Source: JACJWR01 sp044326505 (GTDB lineage Bacteria > Actinomycetota > Actinomycetes > S36-B12 > UBA10799). From it: a DNA stretch of 6,298 nucleotides. Below are positions 6,081-6,298 of the stretch, piece by piece. Below the pieces are notes generated by a model, which saw only the letters and a list, made by a program, of their open reading frames with translations, was not told where the DNA came from and did not search any database. A program made the translations under genes and the position numbers. The stretch covers positions 1-6,298 of the forward strand of contig JBIRBF010000164.1 of assembly GCA_044326505.1 (NCBI GenBank), in the 5' to 3' direction. The stretch's first letter is position 1; each line of letters opens with the position of its first letter.

Positions 6081-6086
6081 AGCCTA
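6081..6086 (-). promoter_or_regulatory. Possible -10 element for the tRNA gene
   Basis: On the minus strand TAGGCT lies 10 bases before the tRNA 5' end, which would place transcription start a few bases upstream of the mature tRNA. A weak -35 candidate, CCGTCA (6110-6105), has an 18-base spacer and lies inside the start of the regulator gene. Both matches are partial. Confidence 0.35.
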
Positions 6087-6090
6087 CCCT
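6085..6090 (+). promoter_or_regulatory. Possible -10 element (TANNNT) giving a leaderless regulator mRNA
   Basis: TACCCT matches the actinobacterial TANNNT -10 pattern and ends seven bases before ATG 6098. Transcription would then begin at or next to the ATG. GGGGG at 6091-6095 is too close to the ATG (two bases) to be a good ribosome-binding site, which also fits a leaderless mRNA. No convincing -35 is seen inside the tRNA gene. Confidence 0.4.
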
Positions 6091-6097
6091 GGGGGCC

Positions 6098-6298
6098 ATG
6101 GCGGTGACGGTCGTGGTCGCGGAGGACGAGGCGCTCATCCGCACCGATCTGGTCGAGATGCTCGCCGAGGCCGGCTACGAGGTGGTGGGCCAGGCCGCCA
6201 CGGGTGAGGCGGCGGTCGCACTCGTGGCGCAGTCAGCGCCGGACGTGGTGCTGCTCGACGTCCGGATGCCCGTGATGGACGGCCTCACGGCCGCGGAG
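6098..6298 (+). CDS. pdtaR: Response regulator receiver domain, PdtaR/ANTAR type (3' end outside window)
   Basis: The first 67 residues of a response regulator are present; the gene continues past the window edge. The receiver domain starts at once: the acidic pocket AEDEALIRTDL at 8-18, then AGYEVVGQAATGEAAV, the phospho-acceptor Asp54 in VLLDVRMP, and MDGL at 60-63. The AEDEALIR-DL-EML-E-GYE-VG stretch closely follows mycobacterial PdtaR (Rv1626), a receiver fused to an RNA-binding ANTAR domain that acts as an antiterminator. The ANTAR domain would lie outside the window, so an ordinary DNA-binding regulator is not excluded. The start ATG 6098 is chosen because the receiver fold begins within three residues and a TACCCT -10 lies just upstream. 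No partner histidine kinase is visible. Confidence 0.85.
   Translation, partial: MAVTVVVAEDEALIRTDLVEMLAEAGYEVVGQAATGEAAVALVAQSAPDVVLLDVRMPVMDGLTAAE

Noticed and set aside
1..6298. CRISPR array, insertion sequence or defence system
   Set aside because: No regularly spaced repeats, no transposase and no terminal inverted repeats are seen; the genes are core metabolism and translation.

Overview
The window is high-G+C bacterial DNA and almost certainly comes from an actinomycete (Actinomycetota). Three things support this: the codon bias, the frequent GTG starts, and the gene order aroC-aroK-aroB-aroQ-M24 peptidase-efp-nusB, which is the arrangement of the mycobacterial aro operon. The genus cannot be told. 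A type IV pilus gene just upstream of aroC is common in many non-mycobacterial actinomycetes.

Layout. Positions 2-406 hold the 3' end of a PilO-like pilus assembly gene. From 473 to 5938 seven genes run in the same direction. aroC, aroK, aroB, aroQ and the M24 peptidase gene overlap one another by 4, 11, 8 and 4 bases, so they are probably translationally coupled. efp and nusB follow after gaps of 39 and 45 bases. A GC-rich stem-loop after nusB may end the operon. A short-armed tRNA-Leu(CAA) gene lies on the minus strand at 5997-6070. A plus-strand response regulator of the PdtaR type starts at 6098 and runs off the window.

Function. AroB, AroQ, AroK and AroC catalyse the second, third, fifth and last steps of the shikimate pathway to chorismate. 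aroE (shikimate dehydrogenase) and the DAHP synthase and EPSP synthase genes are not in the window. The peptidase, EF-P and NusB are housekeeping functions in peptide turnover, translation of proline-rich stretches and rRNA antitermination.

No new multi-gene system is visible. The points most worth checking are: a tRNA-Leu(CAA) with a five-base variable loop that keeps Leu-type D-loop features; changes at normally invariant active-site positions in AroK (shikimate-binding Arg to Gln and the middle Gly of GGG to Ala) and in AroC (a conserved Asn to Gly); an EF-P loop reading PGKGG instead of PGKGP; and a 27-base divergent promoter region that suggests a leaderless regulator mRNA.
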